From Acidobacteriota bacterium (GTDB lineage Bacteria; Acidobacteriota; Terriglobia; Acidiferrales; UBA7541): a DNA stretch of 64,000 nucleotides. Location of the stretch: contig QHYZ01000049.1 of assembly GCA_003225295.1 (NCBI GenBank), positions 62,001-126,000 of the forward strand, given 5' to 3'. Below are positions 1 to 8,034 of the stretch, in pieces; within the stretch, counting starts at the first letter, position 1, and each line of letters begins with the position of its first letter. The notes beneath the pieces were generated by a model, which had not been told where the DNA came from, searched no databases, and worked only from the letters and a program-made list of their open reading frames with translations. Both the position numbers and the translations under genes were made by a program.

Positions 1-12
1 GGCCGCGACCAG

Positions 13-840
13 TTATTCCATGCCGTGGTGCATGGCAAAGATCTGCTCGAGCGAGTCTTCGTACGGGTAAACGTGGACCATCCAGCCGAAAATGACGGGC
101 CGGAAGCGGCCGTTCGCTGCGTCGCACGCCTCTTGGGTGGCGATGGTGCCTTGGAGGCCAAACTTGCTCCAGTCGAAGTTGCGGAACTGCCCCTCTTGCG
201 GCATGCAAAGATTGGTGTGCAGATGCCACGTGGCCATGCTGAGTGGCACTCGGGTGTTGAGCTGCTCCTCCGTCGCGCGCTTGGGCATGGTGTACATGGC
301 GCCAACAAGCTCGTAACCGTCTGAAGTCTTCTTGTAGAGCAGGGAAGTGGGGCGCGCCGGATCGAAAGAGAAGGCTTCGAGGAAGCCGTTCAAGTAATTC
401 GTAAAGTGATATTCGGGCTGTGGCAGATTGGGCAGAAAGATTTTGTAACCGTCGTTCAGGGCTACGTGGTAGTCCTTGTATTTCTCGATTCCCATGCGCA
501 GCTGCTTGACGATCTCGCTGGCCCGCGCGGCATCGGATGGCGCTTGCGGGCGCATTTCCGTCATGTGCATGTGGAGACTGTGCGCGTCCATGCGCCCAGC
601 CGTCATATCGTGGACGGCGTGGACTTCGTTGGCCTTGGCATCGTCCATCTCCATGCGGGACATTTTGCCATGGTCCACGGGCCGCGATTGCCAGCCGGTA
701 GATTGCTGGGCATCCTCGACCGGCACCGCGGGCGAACGATGGCCAGGAATGGCGGCAAGGAGGACACTTACGAGAAAAAGTGCGCCGAATAAGATGGCCA
801 CTTCGGCGGCGAGATGCATGAACGTGCTGCGGGATGACAT
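13..840 (-). CDS. membrane-anchored His/Met-rich hypothetical protein
   Basis: I do not recognise the family. The frame is open further upstream, but ATG at 840 is chosen because a GAGGAGAA ribosome-binding site lies about six bases before it and a hydrophobic segment (residues about 9-31) follows directly, giving 275 residues. The order is a short cytoplasmic start, one membrane anchor, a stretch rich in His and Met (about 57-96, e.g. HSLHMHMTEM), then a conserved-looking globular domain containing WHLHTNLCMP (205-214) and ending in HH near the C-terminus. The His/Met/Cys pattern suggests metal (copper or heme) binding on the outside of the membrane, but that is inference. It stands alone, divergent from aroA. 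Confidence 0.7.
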   Translation of the reverse strand: MSSRSTFMHLAAEVAILFGALFLVSVLLAAIPGHRSPAVPVEDAQQSTGWQSRPVDHGKMSRMEMDDAKANEVHAVHDMTAGRMDAHSLHMHMTEMRPQAPSDAARASEIVKQLRMGIEKYKDYHVALNDGYKIFLPNLPQPEYHFTNYLNGFLEAFSFDPARPTSLLYKKTSDGYELVGAMYTMPKRATEEQLNTRVPLSMATWHLHTNLCMPQEGQFRNFDWSKFGLQGTIATQEACDAANGRFRPVIFGWMVHVYPYEDSLEQIFAMHHGME

Positions 841-1011
841 GACAATTCTCCTCACTTGATGATACGCATCGCCAAGCGGCGAGATTTCAGTGCGTGGTAC
901 AGGGAGTGTCCGGTAAAAACTGGCTGGAAGGACAGGGCCGAGTGCTGAAAATGGAAATTTGGTCGCGGATCGTGGAATTCGAGCCGGTGTGACGCCGCGT
1001 GCTAGAATTTC

Positions 1012-2325
1012 GTGGTGAAAAAAGAGATCATTCAACCCGCGAAGCACCTGACCGGCGGCCTGGACCTGCCAGGCGATAAGTCCGTTTCCCATCGATACGC
1101 AATGCTCGCAGCGCTGGCCGAGGGCACCAGCGAACTGCGGCATTTTTCCGCAGCCGCGGATTGTCACAGCACACTGGCATGCATAAGCGCGCTAGGCGCC
1201 GAAGTCAAAATCGACAAGGATACGGTTCGAGTGACCGGCCGCGGGCTGCGCGGCTTGAAGAGCAGTTGGCGTGCGCTGGACGCCGGAAATTCGGGCACGA
1301 CCATGAGGTTGCTGTCCGGAATTTTGGCCGGGCAGAAATTTTCCTCCAAACTCACGGGAGACGATTCTTTGCAGAAGCGGCCCATGATGCGAGTCATCGG
1401 GCCGTTGCGGGAAATGGGCGCCGACATTTACGCGCGAGACGATAATTTTGCCCCGCTGGAGATTCGAGGAAGCAAACTCAAAGCCATCGATTACCAGATG
1501 CCCATAGCCAGCGCCCAGGTAAAATCCGCGGTTTTGCTTGCCGGACTGTTTGCCGATGGCGTGACGTGTGTGACGGAACCGGCACGAACCCGGGATCACA
1601 CCGAGCTAGCTCTGGAAGAATTTGGCGCTGCCATCGTGAAGGACGGGCGAACCATCCGAATTCACGGACTCGGCGACGCAAATGGCAGCGGCATGCTGGT
1701 CGCTAAATCGCTCAATGTGCCTGGTGATTTGTCATCGGCGGTGTTTTTTATAGCCGCGGCATCACTCTTCCCCGATTCGAACATACTGATTCACAACGTG
1801 GGATTGAATCCGACAAGGACAGCGATTCTTGACTTATTTGCTGCCATGGGTGCCTCCATTCAAATCCTGGGGCTCAAGAGCGCCCATGGTGAAATCGTCG
1901 GTGACCTGGCCGTCAAGGGAGCATCACTGAAAGGCGGGGTGATCGCGGGTGAACAGATTCCACTGCTGATCGACGAGTTGCCGATGCTCGCCGCGCTGGG
2001 CCCGCATACGGAAGAGGGGATCGAAATTCGCGATGCTGCCGAGCTGCGAGTGAAAGAAAGCGACCGGATCGCCGCGCTCGCGGAGAATTTGCGCCGCATG
2101 GGCGCGTCCGTGGAGGAGCGCCCAGACGGATTGAAGGTCGAAGGCCGTCGCGCTGGAAAATTGCGCGGAGCGGAGATTGAGCCCCACGGAGATCACCGTA
2201 TCGCCATGGCCTTTGCCGTAACAGGCCTGGCGGCCGAGGGAAACACGGCGATTCGCGACGCGCATTGCGCCGGGGTATCGTTTCCAACTTTCTTCCACGA
2301 ACTGAACCGGCTCGCGGAGCACTAA
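1012..2325 (+). CDS. aroA: 3-phosphoshikimate 1-carboxyvinyltransferase (EPSP synthase)
   Basis: Catalyses the sixth step of the shikimate pathway, joining phosphoenolpyruvate to shikimate-3-phosphate in the cytoplasm. The 437-residue length fits the family. Visible signatures are the N-terminal LPGDKSVSHR loop, the AGNSGTTMR phosphate-binding motif near residue 95 and RVKESDRI near 345, both hallmarks of EPSP synthases. Two in-frame GTG codons (1012 and 1015) are possible starts and there is no Shine-Dalgarno. A TAGAAT hexamer at 1003-1008 would place the transcription start at or next to the GTG at 1015, so the mRNA may be leaderless. No other aromatic-pathway gene is adjacent. Confidence 0.97.
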   Translation: MVKKEIIQPAKHLTGGLDLPGDKSVSHRYAMLAALAEGTSELRHFSAAADCHSTLACISALGAEVKIDKDTVRVTGRGLRGLKSSWRALDAGNSGTTMRLLSGILAGQKFSSKLTGDDSLQKRPMMRVIGPLREMGADIYARDDNFAPLEIRGSKLKAIDYQMPIASAQVKSAVLLAGLFADGVTCVTEPARTRDHTELALEEFGAAIVKDGRTIRIHGLGDANGSGMLVAKSLNVPGDLSSAVFFIAAASLFPDSNILIHNVGLNPTRTAILDLFAAMGASIQILGLKSAHGEIVGDLAVKGASLKGGVIAGEQIPLLIDELPMLAALGPHTEEGIEIRDAAELRVKESDRIAALAENLRRMGASVEERPDGLKVEGRRAGKLRGAEIEPHGDHRIAMAFAVTGLAAEGNTAIRDAHCAGVSFPTFFHELNRLAEH

Positions 2326-2337
2326 GGGAAAGACCCG

Positions 2338-2354
2338 ATACTGAATTCAGGTAT
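2338..2354. promoter_or_regulatory. palindromic ATACTGAATTCAGGTAT element
   Basis: A 17-base element with the perfect core palindrome CTGAATTCAG lies between aroA and the Tat phosphoesterase, about 140 bases before the latter. It closely resembles the ATACTGTTTTCAGG elements upstream of both MmgE/PrpD genes at 37675 and 40578, so it may be a binding site for the same regulator. It could also be chance. Confidence 0.4.
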
Positions 2355-2491
2355 TTTTCTCGCTCATATTTATTTCCCGTTCACGCGCGCTGAGCTAGCC
2401 TTGGCCGATCGCCATCCCCAGTCTGCTGGCGAGCTCCAGCCGTAGCTGGATCCATCCGAATGGCAGGTCATCTCAGTCAGGGAGTGACATC

Positions 2492-3862
2492 ATGAAGGTA
2501 AATCGTCGCGAGTTGTTGAAGAACGCCGCATTCGTTTCGGGAGCCGCGATGGCTGGCGCGCTCTTGCCGTCGAGCAGGAAATTACTTGCGCAAGATAGTC
2601 TTCTGAATTTGCCTAACCTACCGAGCCCGGAGAATTCCGGTATTGAACACATCGTCGTGGTGACCATGGAGAATCGAAGTTTCGATCATTTTCTCGGATG
2701 GCTGCCCAATGCGGACGGCCGCCAAGCAGGCTTGACGTTCGTGGACAGCGCAGGCGTGAGCCACGCGACTCACGCGCTCTCGGGTGACTACACGGGTTGT
2801 CCCCATGCGGATCCAGATCATTCCTACGACGGCGCTCGCGTCGAGTACGACCATGGGTTGATGGACGGCTTTCTCCGCGCAGGTAGCAACGACGTCTATT
2901 CCGTCGGCTACTACGGCGAACAAGACATTCCGTTTTACGCGGCACTGGCCCGGAACTACACCGTTTGCAATCGATACTTCGCTGCGATCCTTGGCCCAAC
3001 CTTCCCCAACCGACTGTTTCTGCATGCCGCGCAAACCGACCGCTTAACCAATAGCACCAGCCTCAGTTCATTACCGACAATTTGGGACCGGCTAGCCGGC
3101 GCCGGAGTGTCGGCGCGCTATTACTTCTCAAACGTGCCGTTTCTGGCGCTGTGGGGCGCGAAATATCTTGGCATTGCGCGTCTCTACGACGAGTATCTCG
3201 TGGCGGCCAGCGCCGGGACACTTCCAGCGGTCTCCTTCCTGGATCCCCGATATACCGTCTTGGATGACGGTACCGGCAACGACGACCATCCTCACGCCGA
3301 CATCCGCAAAGGAGACCTCTTCCTTTACGAAACGTTCAAAGCTGCGGCAACTGGCCCGAAGTGGGCAAACACGGTGTTCATTGTGAACTTTGACGAATGG
3401 GGCGGCTTTTTCGAGCACGTCGCGCCACCGCGGGCCGCTGCTCCCAACCAAGTGGACCCCGATCTCGTCAACGGCAAAGCCCTGCTCGGATGTCGCGTGC
3501 CTACGGTCGTCGCGTCTCCTTTTAGCCGGGGGCATCCGGACGATTCAAGAATCAGCGCACTGGTGTTCGATCACACTTCTGTTTTGAAGTTGATTGAGTG
3601 GCGCTGGAGACTTGCGCCGTTGACTCCACGCGACGGGAGCAATGACGTGCAGAACCTCGCCTACGCCCTGAATTTCAACGAGCCAGACGCTACGGTACCG
3701 AGCCTGCCAGAGCCTCCAGCGCCTCTCCTTGCCGCGCCATGCCTGCAGGAGTTGGGTGGCGGAATTCTAAGCAGTGGCGGAACTCCCACGCTGGCCGCCA
3801 GTTGGCAAGAACTTGGTAGCCGGGCGGCAGCACTCGGATTCTCCATGGTCAATGCGCTCTGA
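2492..3862 (+). CDS. Tat-exported phosphoesterase (phospholipase C / acid phosphatase family)
   Basis: A 456-residue member of the bacterial phosphoesterase family that contains phospholipases C and AcpA-type acid phosphatases, which hydrolyse phosphoester bonds outside the cytoplasm. It begins with a twin-arginine signal (RRELLK at 5-10, cleavage probably after LLA near 34). Family motifs are IEHIVVVTMENRSFDHF (about 51-67, metal and nucleophile region), GPTFPNRLF (near 169) and FIVNFDEWGGFFEHV (near 295). The start is the ATG after a GGGAGTGAC-type site. It is monocistronic, and the substrate cannot be told from sequence. Confidence 0.9.
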   Translation: MKVNRRELLKNAAFVSGAAMAGALLPSSRKLLAQDSLLNLPNLPSPENSGIEHIVVVTMENRSFDHFLGWLPNADGRQAGLTFVDSAGVSHATHALSGDYTGCPHADPDHSYDGARVEYDHGLMDGFLRAGSNDVYSVGYYGEQDIPFYAALARNYTVCNRYFAAILGPTFPNRLFLHAAQTDRLTNSTSLSSLPTIWDRLAGAGVSARYYFSNVPFLALWGAKYLGIARLYDEYLVAASAGTLPAVSFLDPRYTVLDDGTGNDDHPHADIRKGDLFLYETFKAAATGPKWANTVFIVNFDEWGGFFEHVAPPRAAAPNQVDPDLVNGKALLGCRVPTVVASPFSRGHPDDSRISALVFDHTSVLKLIEWRWRLAPLTPRDGSNDVQNLAYALNFNEPDATVPSLPEPPAPLLAAPCLQELGGGILSSGGTPTLAASWQELGSRAAALGFSMVNAL

Positions 3863-3963
3863 AAGGGTGGGCGCATTAAAGGGTGCGCGAAATGCACGAT
3901 GCGAATGGGGCGGGCGGAGCCCGGGATGCTTGAAATAGTCGGTACCTTGAGCGCCTGTAGCTC

Positions 3964-5322
3964 TCAGCTGGTCTTGCGGATGGCGATGGAGCCGTAACTG
4001 GTTTTCAAGATAATCTTCGGCCCGCGTCCGCTTCCATACTTTCCTTCCAGGTGTGAATCGCCCGACCCCGTGCCGGAAGTTAGCTTCAACGACTCCGCCT
4101 GAAACTCACTGTCAATATCCCCAGAATGGCAATCCGCGACAATCTCGAAGCTCGAGGACTCCGGCAAGCTCAGCGTAATCCCCGCGGAAGAATTATTGAT
4201 TTCAATGTCGGCTTTCGGCGGCGTGGAGAAACGAACTTCAACGTTCCCCCGGCGATTGTCGACTTTGACCTTGCCGCCGGCGTTCTCCAGAGTGATGTCG
4301 TCCTGAGTGCGCACGCTGAGGTTGCCGGGAGCGTCAAAGATTGCCAGGTTGCCCGGGCCGGCCTCCATGTGGCCGGCGAGTTGCGAGAGTGTGAGATCAG
4401 TGCGCTGTGAAATGAAGCGCACACCCTTCGCGACTTTGTCGGCCCGGATGGCTCCGTAAAATTCGCCGTCGATGGTAAGCCCGCCGGTGGCACCTGATAC
4501 ATCTACATCCCCGCCGTGGCCGGAAATCTTGATGTTGCCGTTGGTGTCGGAAACTTTGATGTCGCTTTTTCGCGTATCGATACTGACGTCCCCCGCCGTG
4601 CCGCGAATCTCGACGTCACCAACGCCGTTGGTCACGTTTACCGGCTTCGCCATGTCGGCGACGGTAATGTCCCCCTTTTCGTTCCGGATCGTCAGCGATG
4701 CCTTCTTTGGTACCGCCACGTCAAGATCCAGGCTGATGCGCGAATCCCCCGTGCTCACCCCCGTAGCGTGGATTTCGTAGCCGTCGCCATTCCGCACGAT
4801 TTCCACCCCCACGCCATCGGCAACATGTTGGGCATCGTTCTCGTTCCAGGCCTTGGCATTTTTCTTCCCGCCGACTCGAATTTGCGCCTCGTCCGAAGGA
4901 CGCACGCTAATGTTGCCGCGGCCGTTGCGTATGGTGATGCGGGCATCCGCGGGAACGGATTTGGACGCCACCTCCAGGTCAAAGTCAAAATTGTTTCCCC
5001 ATTCTCGAATGTGGCCGGGGAGATTTTCCCTGCCATACTCAACGGCAACCACTATGCCAAGAAGGCTGAGCAACCCCAGCACAAGAAAAACCTCGCCCGC
5101 GGTAATCTTCGCCGCGCCCGGATCGCCGGAGCGGCTGGCAGCCATGCGTTCATACATTTTGATCGCGCCCCAAAAAATGAGGATAAGCGGCCACCAATGT
5201 CCGAGCACATTGACGATGCCGAGGCCCCGGTAGTTGTGAAGGAGCAGCAGCATTCCAACGAAGAGCAGTAGAAGGCCGGGAAAAAGTGAGCTGCCGCGTC
5301 GACGAAGATTCGCCATAGACAC
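3964..5322 (-). CDS. LiaF-like membrane protein with DUF4097 beta-helix domain
   Basis: The N-terminal 65 residues hold two hydrophobic segments of the LiaI/LiaF/DUF5668 type, a third segment follows near 90-110, and about 320 residues of repetitive short strands make up a DUF4097 (putative adhesin, beta-helix) domain with recurring patterns such as GDVSIDTRKSD and GDVDVSG. LiaF proteins inhibit cell-envelope-stress signalling in Firmicutes; here it is the last gene of an ECF sigma operon, so a role in envelope sensing is likely but inferred. The start is either GTG 5322, abutting the preceding stop, or ATG 5316. No strong ribosome-binding site favours one. Confidence 0.85.
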   Translation of the reverse strand: MSMANLRRRGSSLFPGLLLLFVGMLLLLHNYRGLGIVNVLGHWWPLILIFWGAIKMYERMAASRSGDPGAAKITAGEVFLVLGLLSLLGIVVAVEYGRENLPGHIREWGNNFDFDLEVASKSVPADARITIRNGRGNISVRPSDEAQIRVGGKKNAKAWNENDAQHVADGVGVEIVRNGDGYEIHATGVSTGDSRISLDLDVAVPKKASLTIRNEKGDITVADMAKPVNVTNGVGDVEIRGTAGDVSIDTRKSDIKVSDTNGNIKISGHGGDVDVSGATGGLTIDGEFYGAIRADKVAKGVRFISQRTDLTLSQLAGHMEAGPGNLAIFDAPGNLSVRTQDDITLENAGGKVKVDNRRGNVEVRFSTPPKADIEINNSSAGITLSLPESSSFEIVADCHSGDIDSEFQAESLKLTSGTGSGDSHLEGKYGSGRGPKIILKTSYGSIAIRKTS

Positions 5323-5622
5323 TTATTGCCCTTGTCCCTGACCGGGGAATTGACTTTGGGGAACAGTTGGCGCGGAGCCCGGCGCCGCCGGAACTACTGG
5401 TGGAGCCGACTCGGAAAAGTGTCCATCGGCTGGCGCAGCCGCAGCGGCCAGACTGATTACGCCGATGACGATGAGGATGACCGGATAAGTGTTGCCGAAC
5501 GAGAAGTAACCGCTGCGCATCTGGTCAAGGAGAAAAAGCACCCCGACGGTAATGATGACAGCGGGACCCATCAGCCCGCGAATCATACAGCGGCGGCAGG
5601 CGCAGCGGATACGGTCACTCAT
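5323..5622 (-). CDS. small LiaI/DUF5668-like membrane protein
   Basis: A 99-residue protein with a short cysteine-bearing N-terminus (CACRRC, residues 7-12), two transmembrane segments separated by a short turn (about 17-60) typical of the LiaI-LiaF-like region, and a Pro/Gln/Gly-rich tail. It lies between two larger proteins carrying the same membrane motif, 13 bases after one and directly abutting the next, so it is translated as part of the operon. Function unknown; probably a membrane partner of the two flanking proteins. Confidence 0.8.
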   Translation of the reverse strand: MSDRIRCACRRCMIRGLMGPAVIITVGVLFLLDQMRSGYFSFGNTYPVILIVIGVISLAAAAAPADGHFSESAPPVVPAAPGSAPTVPQSQFPGQGQGQ

Positions 5623-5635
5623 GGAGAAATGCCTC

Positions 5636-6304
5636 CTACGAACGGCGGTCTAGCCTTTTGCGCATCATCAAAACTCCCGCGCCGATCAAAACAGCCGGCC
5701 AGAAGAACTGTGAAATCCGGTACCAGGGAAACCAATCGAAATTATGCAGCAGCAGCAGTACGCCGGCTCCAATCAGAAGGATCGGCCCAATCGGGCGTTC
5801 TTTGGTAAAAGCATCGAGAGGGTCGGACAAGGTTTCACCGGCCTGCCGCGCCTTTGCCGTGCGGTAGGCATCGACGGGCATGTAGACCCATAGCCCGGCG
5901 ACACAAATCCACAAAGCAGCTGTGGCGCCGCCACTCATGGAACTATCGATTCCGGTGATGAAAAGCACCAGGAAGATGGCCAGATGAATCATGCCCTTGC
6001 CGTATTGCTCGTTATAGAACGCGCCCATCCCCGGCAAGAATCCCAGGAAGAAAGCCAACACCGGGTTTGATCTGGCGTAGTTGGGCGACCCCGGAGGCAA
6101 ACCCGAAGCGGGCATCTGGTATTGCGAATCCGCAACCGGAGTTGCCATGGCCGGTGTCGGGGCGGGGATGCCCACGATGGTCGCCAGACACTCTTCGCAG
6201 TAGAGCACGTCGCGTACCGGACGCACGCACGTCGAGCACATGGCCTTGCCGCAGTTGCGGCAGTACCCGACCGCCTCCGCGTCGGAATGAACGGCACACT
6301 TCAT
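5636..6304 (-). CDS. B-box-type zinc-binding membrane protein
   Basis: The N-terminus has a B-box-like zinc-binding pattern (C3, H6, then CRNCGKAMC, CVRP and YCEEC within residues 1-42), followed by a Pro-rich linker and at least four transmembrane segments; the last pair (about 170-215) repeats the LiaI/DUF5668 motif of the neighbours. The start codon overlaps the anti-sigma stop by four bases (ATGA), indicating translational coupling. A cytosolic zinc module on a membrane domain next to an anti-sigma factor suggests an accessory role in stress signalling; this is inference. Confidence 0.85.
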   Translation of the reverse strand: MKCAVHSDAEAVGYCRNCGKAMCSTCVRPVRDVLYCEECLATIVGIPAPTPAMATPVADSQYQMPASGLPPGSPNYARSNPVLAFFLGFLPGMGAFYNEQYGKGMIHLAIFLVLFITGIDSSMSGGATAALWICVAGLWVYMPVDAYRTAKARQAGETLSDPLDAFTKERPIGPILLIGAGVLLLLHNFDWFPWYRISQFFWPAVLIGAGVLMMRKRLDRRS

Positions 6305-6984
6305 GGCATTCTCCTCTCACCAATCGAGCCGCTCAGTATGGGGAATTCGGAAGCCAGAACCCGCAGATTCCTGCCGATTTCGTCGGCACGATTCTGCTGC
6401 TTGGGCGCGGACGGATTCGTGTTGTCGGTGCGCCCGGGTTGTTTGTCGGGAGAATTCTTTGGAATGGTTTGCTCTCTGTTAGCGGGATTCTGTTCGTTTT
6501 CATTCAAGCGCGTTTGAATTTCATAAACGACGCGCAGGTTGCTGACGAACTTGGCGCTGTGGGCGTAGACGCGATGCGCCCGGCGGTCAGCGTTGCGATA
6601 AATCGTGGCGGGAGAAAGATCGGCGAGCTTTGGCTTGCGAAACGAGAAACCGGTAGCCGTAAGAATGACCACGAAAGTCGCGGCCACGGAGACCGCGCTG
6701 TATACAAAACGCGGCGATTGCAGGCCGCGCAGCCAGCGCTTCGCGCGGCGCCAGCTCTTGGGGCCGAGCGTGGCCGTCAGGATGGCATCGAAAAGTTGCG
6801 GCGGCGGCTCAACCTGCGCCAGGGTCTCGAGAGTACCGAGAACATGCGAAACACCGGCGACCAGCGGAGTACAGCGCTCGCACGCGTTCACATGGAAGTC
6901 AAAAGCGGCTTGCTCGGCAGGTTGAAGAAGTCCGTCGAGGTAATCGCTCAGCCGCGCTTCCGTCTGTTCGCAGGTCCAGTTCAT
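6301..6984 (-). CDS. anti-sigma factor with zinc-finger (zf-HC2) domain
   Basis: A 227-residue single-pass membrane protein. The cytoplasmic N-terminus has the zinc anti-sigma signature H-x3-C-x2-C (HVNACERC, about 31-38) preceded by a conserved Cys at residue 5. One transmembrane helix follows (about 92-112), then a charged, Asn/Pro-rich extracytoplasmic part. It lies 37 bases downstream of the ECF sigma gene, the usual sigma/anti-sigma arrangement, so it probably holds that sigma factor inactive at the membrane. It is translationally coupled to the next gene. Confidence 0.9.
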   Translation of the reverse strand: MNWTCEQTEARLSDYLDGLLQPAEQAAFDFHVNACERCTPLVAGVSHVLGTLETLAQVEPPPQLFDAILTATLGPKSWRRAKRWLRGLQSPRFVYSAVSVAATFVVILTATGFSFRKPKLADLSPATIYRNADRRAHRVYAHSAKFVSNLRVVYEIQTRLNENEQNPANREQTIPKNSPDKQPGRTDNTNPSAPKQQNRADEIGRNLRVLASEFPILSGSIGERRMP

Positions 6985-7021
6985 AGCATGCTCCGCGCTC
7001 GCTCCGAGACTCCCGATCCGA

Positions 7022-7591
7022 TCATGACGGGCGCACTCCCATCTGTTGCAGTATGCGCGCTAGTTCGATGCGTCCGCGATTGATTCTCGATTTTACCGTT
7101 CCTTCCGGTACCGCCAAAACTTGCTGAATCTCGGTGTACTCCAATTGCTGCAGGTCGCGCAAGATCACGGCCTCACGCAATTCCGGCGAAAGCCGCTTGA
7201 GCGCCGATTGCACCTGGCCGCTCAATTCGCCGAGCAGCGCCTGCTCATCCGGGCGCCGTCCAGCGGACTCCTTGTTCTCCACCACGGGCATCTTGTCGTC
7301 CAGCGAGTCCGTAAGGCGATCGCGCTTCGTTCTACGGTAATGGTCAATCAATAGATTGCGCGTCACGCTGGTCATCCAAGTTGCAAAACCCCCGTGGGCC
7401 GAACGATAACTGCCCAGAGTGCGATACACCCGGAGGAAAACATCCTGCGACAAGTCCTCCGATTGTGTGCGGTTTCCGGTGAACCGGTAACAGATGTTGA
7501 AGATGCGCCTGGTATGGCGACGCACAAGTTCCTCCCAGGCCGACCCGTCGCCCTGGAGGCATTGCTGGACCAGTTGGGCATCCTGCTCCAA
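7022..7591 (-). CDS. ECF RNA polymerase sigma factor (RpoE-like)
   Basis: A 189-residue group IV sigma factor with region 2 (residues about 10-75, SEDLSQDVFLRVYRTL) and region 4 (about 125-185, the helix-turn-helix including VPEGTVKSRINRGR). It directs RNA polymerase to a stress regulon and is controlled by the anti-sigma gene next to it. The start is TTG at 7591: two TGA codons lie in frame immediately upstream, no ATG is available, and AGG sits seven bases before. An ECF-type promoter upstream (7687-7712) suggests self-activation. Confidence 0.95.
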   Translation of the reverse strand: MEQDAQLVQQCLQGDGSAWEELVRRHTRRIFNICYRFTGNRTQSEDLSQDVFLRVYRTLGSYRSAHGGFATWMTSVTRNLLIDHYRRTKRDRLTDSLDDKMPVVENKESAGRRPDEQALLGELSGQVQSALKRLSPELREAVILRDLQQLEYTEIQQVLAVPEGTVKSRINRGRIELARILQQMGVRPS

Positions 7592-7953
7592 TCATCAGCC
7601 TCATAACCTGCTACGGTGTAAGGCGTGTCTGCGAGTCGGCTTGTCTCCAAGCCGTCCGGCAGTCCATCTCGGCCTGCCAACTATGGAACGAAAAATGCTC
7701 TCAAAATGTTCCCCCGCGGGATCAGCCCTCACTGCCGACCGTTATAACCGGTATCTTACTCAGCAAGTTGCGCGGAGACAAGAGAATCAATGAGCGGCGC
7801 CTTCCCGGATTCACAGCGCTGCAGGGGGAGCGAAAATCTTGTGCCCTTTCCCCCCAGGGAAACCCTTATCTGAAGGATTCCTCGGCCAGCAGCTCGATTC
7901 TTATGGCCTCAAGTTCCAGTAAGCCGCTAATTCTAAATAAGTTAAATTATATA
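7592..7953. other. intergenic region between sigma operon and tetR
   Basis: About 360 bases without a convincing gene. The part near the sigma gene carries the ECF-type promoter, and the part near tetR becomes AT-rich and holds the upstream palindromic operator. Short frames here show no coding character. Confidence 0.6.
7687..7712 (-). promoter_or_regulatory. candidate ECF-type promoter of the sigma operon
   Basis: On the minus strand GGAAC (7712-7708), a 17-base spacer and CGTT (7690-7687) match the common GGAAC-N16/17-CGTT layout of ECF-dependent promoters. Transcription would start near 7680, about 90 bases before the sigma factor's TTG start, consistent with autoregulation. The site is almost symmetric: the plus strand reads GGAAC-N18-GTT, so divergent use is conceivable. 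Confidence 0.6.
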
Positions 7954-7967
7954 TTGAACATGTTCAT
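7954..7967. promoter_or_regulatory. upstream TetR operator copy
   Basis: TTGAACATGTTCAT contains the perfect 12-base palindrome TGAACATGTTCA (7955-7966). It is the same sequence as the palindrome over the tetR transcription start 51 bases downstream, so both are probably sites for the encoded repressor. Confidence 0.65.
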
Positions 7968-7975
7968 TTTTATCC

Positions 7976-8004
7976 TTGACATGCCACCACCTTCAGTCTA
8001 GTAT
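7976..8004 (+). promoter_or_regulatory. sigma-70 promoter of tetR operon
   Basis: TTGACA (7976-7981), a 17-base spacer and TAGTAT (7999-8004) form a near-consensus promoter. The predicted start point (about 8011) lies inside the 8005-8018 palindrome, so a bound repressor would block initiation. Confidence 0.8.
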
Positions 8005-8018
8005 TTGAACATGTTCAA
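8005..8018. promoter_or_regulatory. TetR operator overlapping the transcription start
   Basis: TTGAACATGTTCAA is a perfect 14-base palindrome directly after the -10 element and upstream of the proposed tetR start codon. With the copy at 7954-7967 it flanks the promoter, an arrangement typical of autorepressing TetR-family proteins. Confidence 0.75.
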
Positions 8019-8034
8019 GACCGAGGCAACTGCC

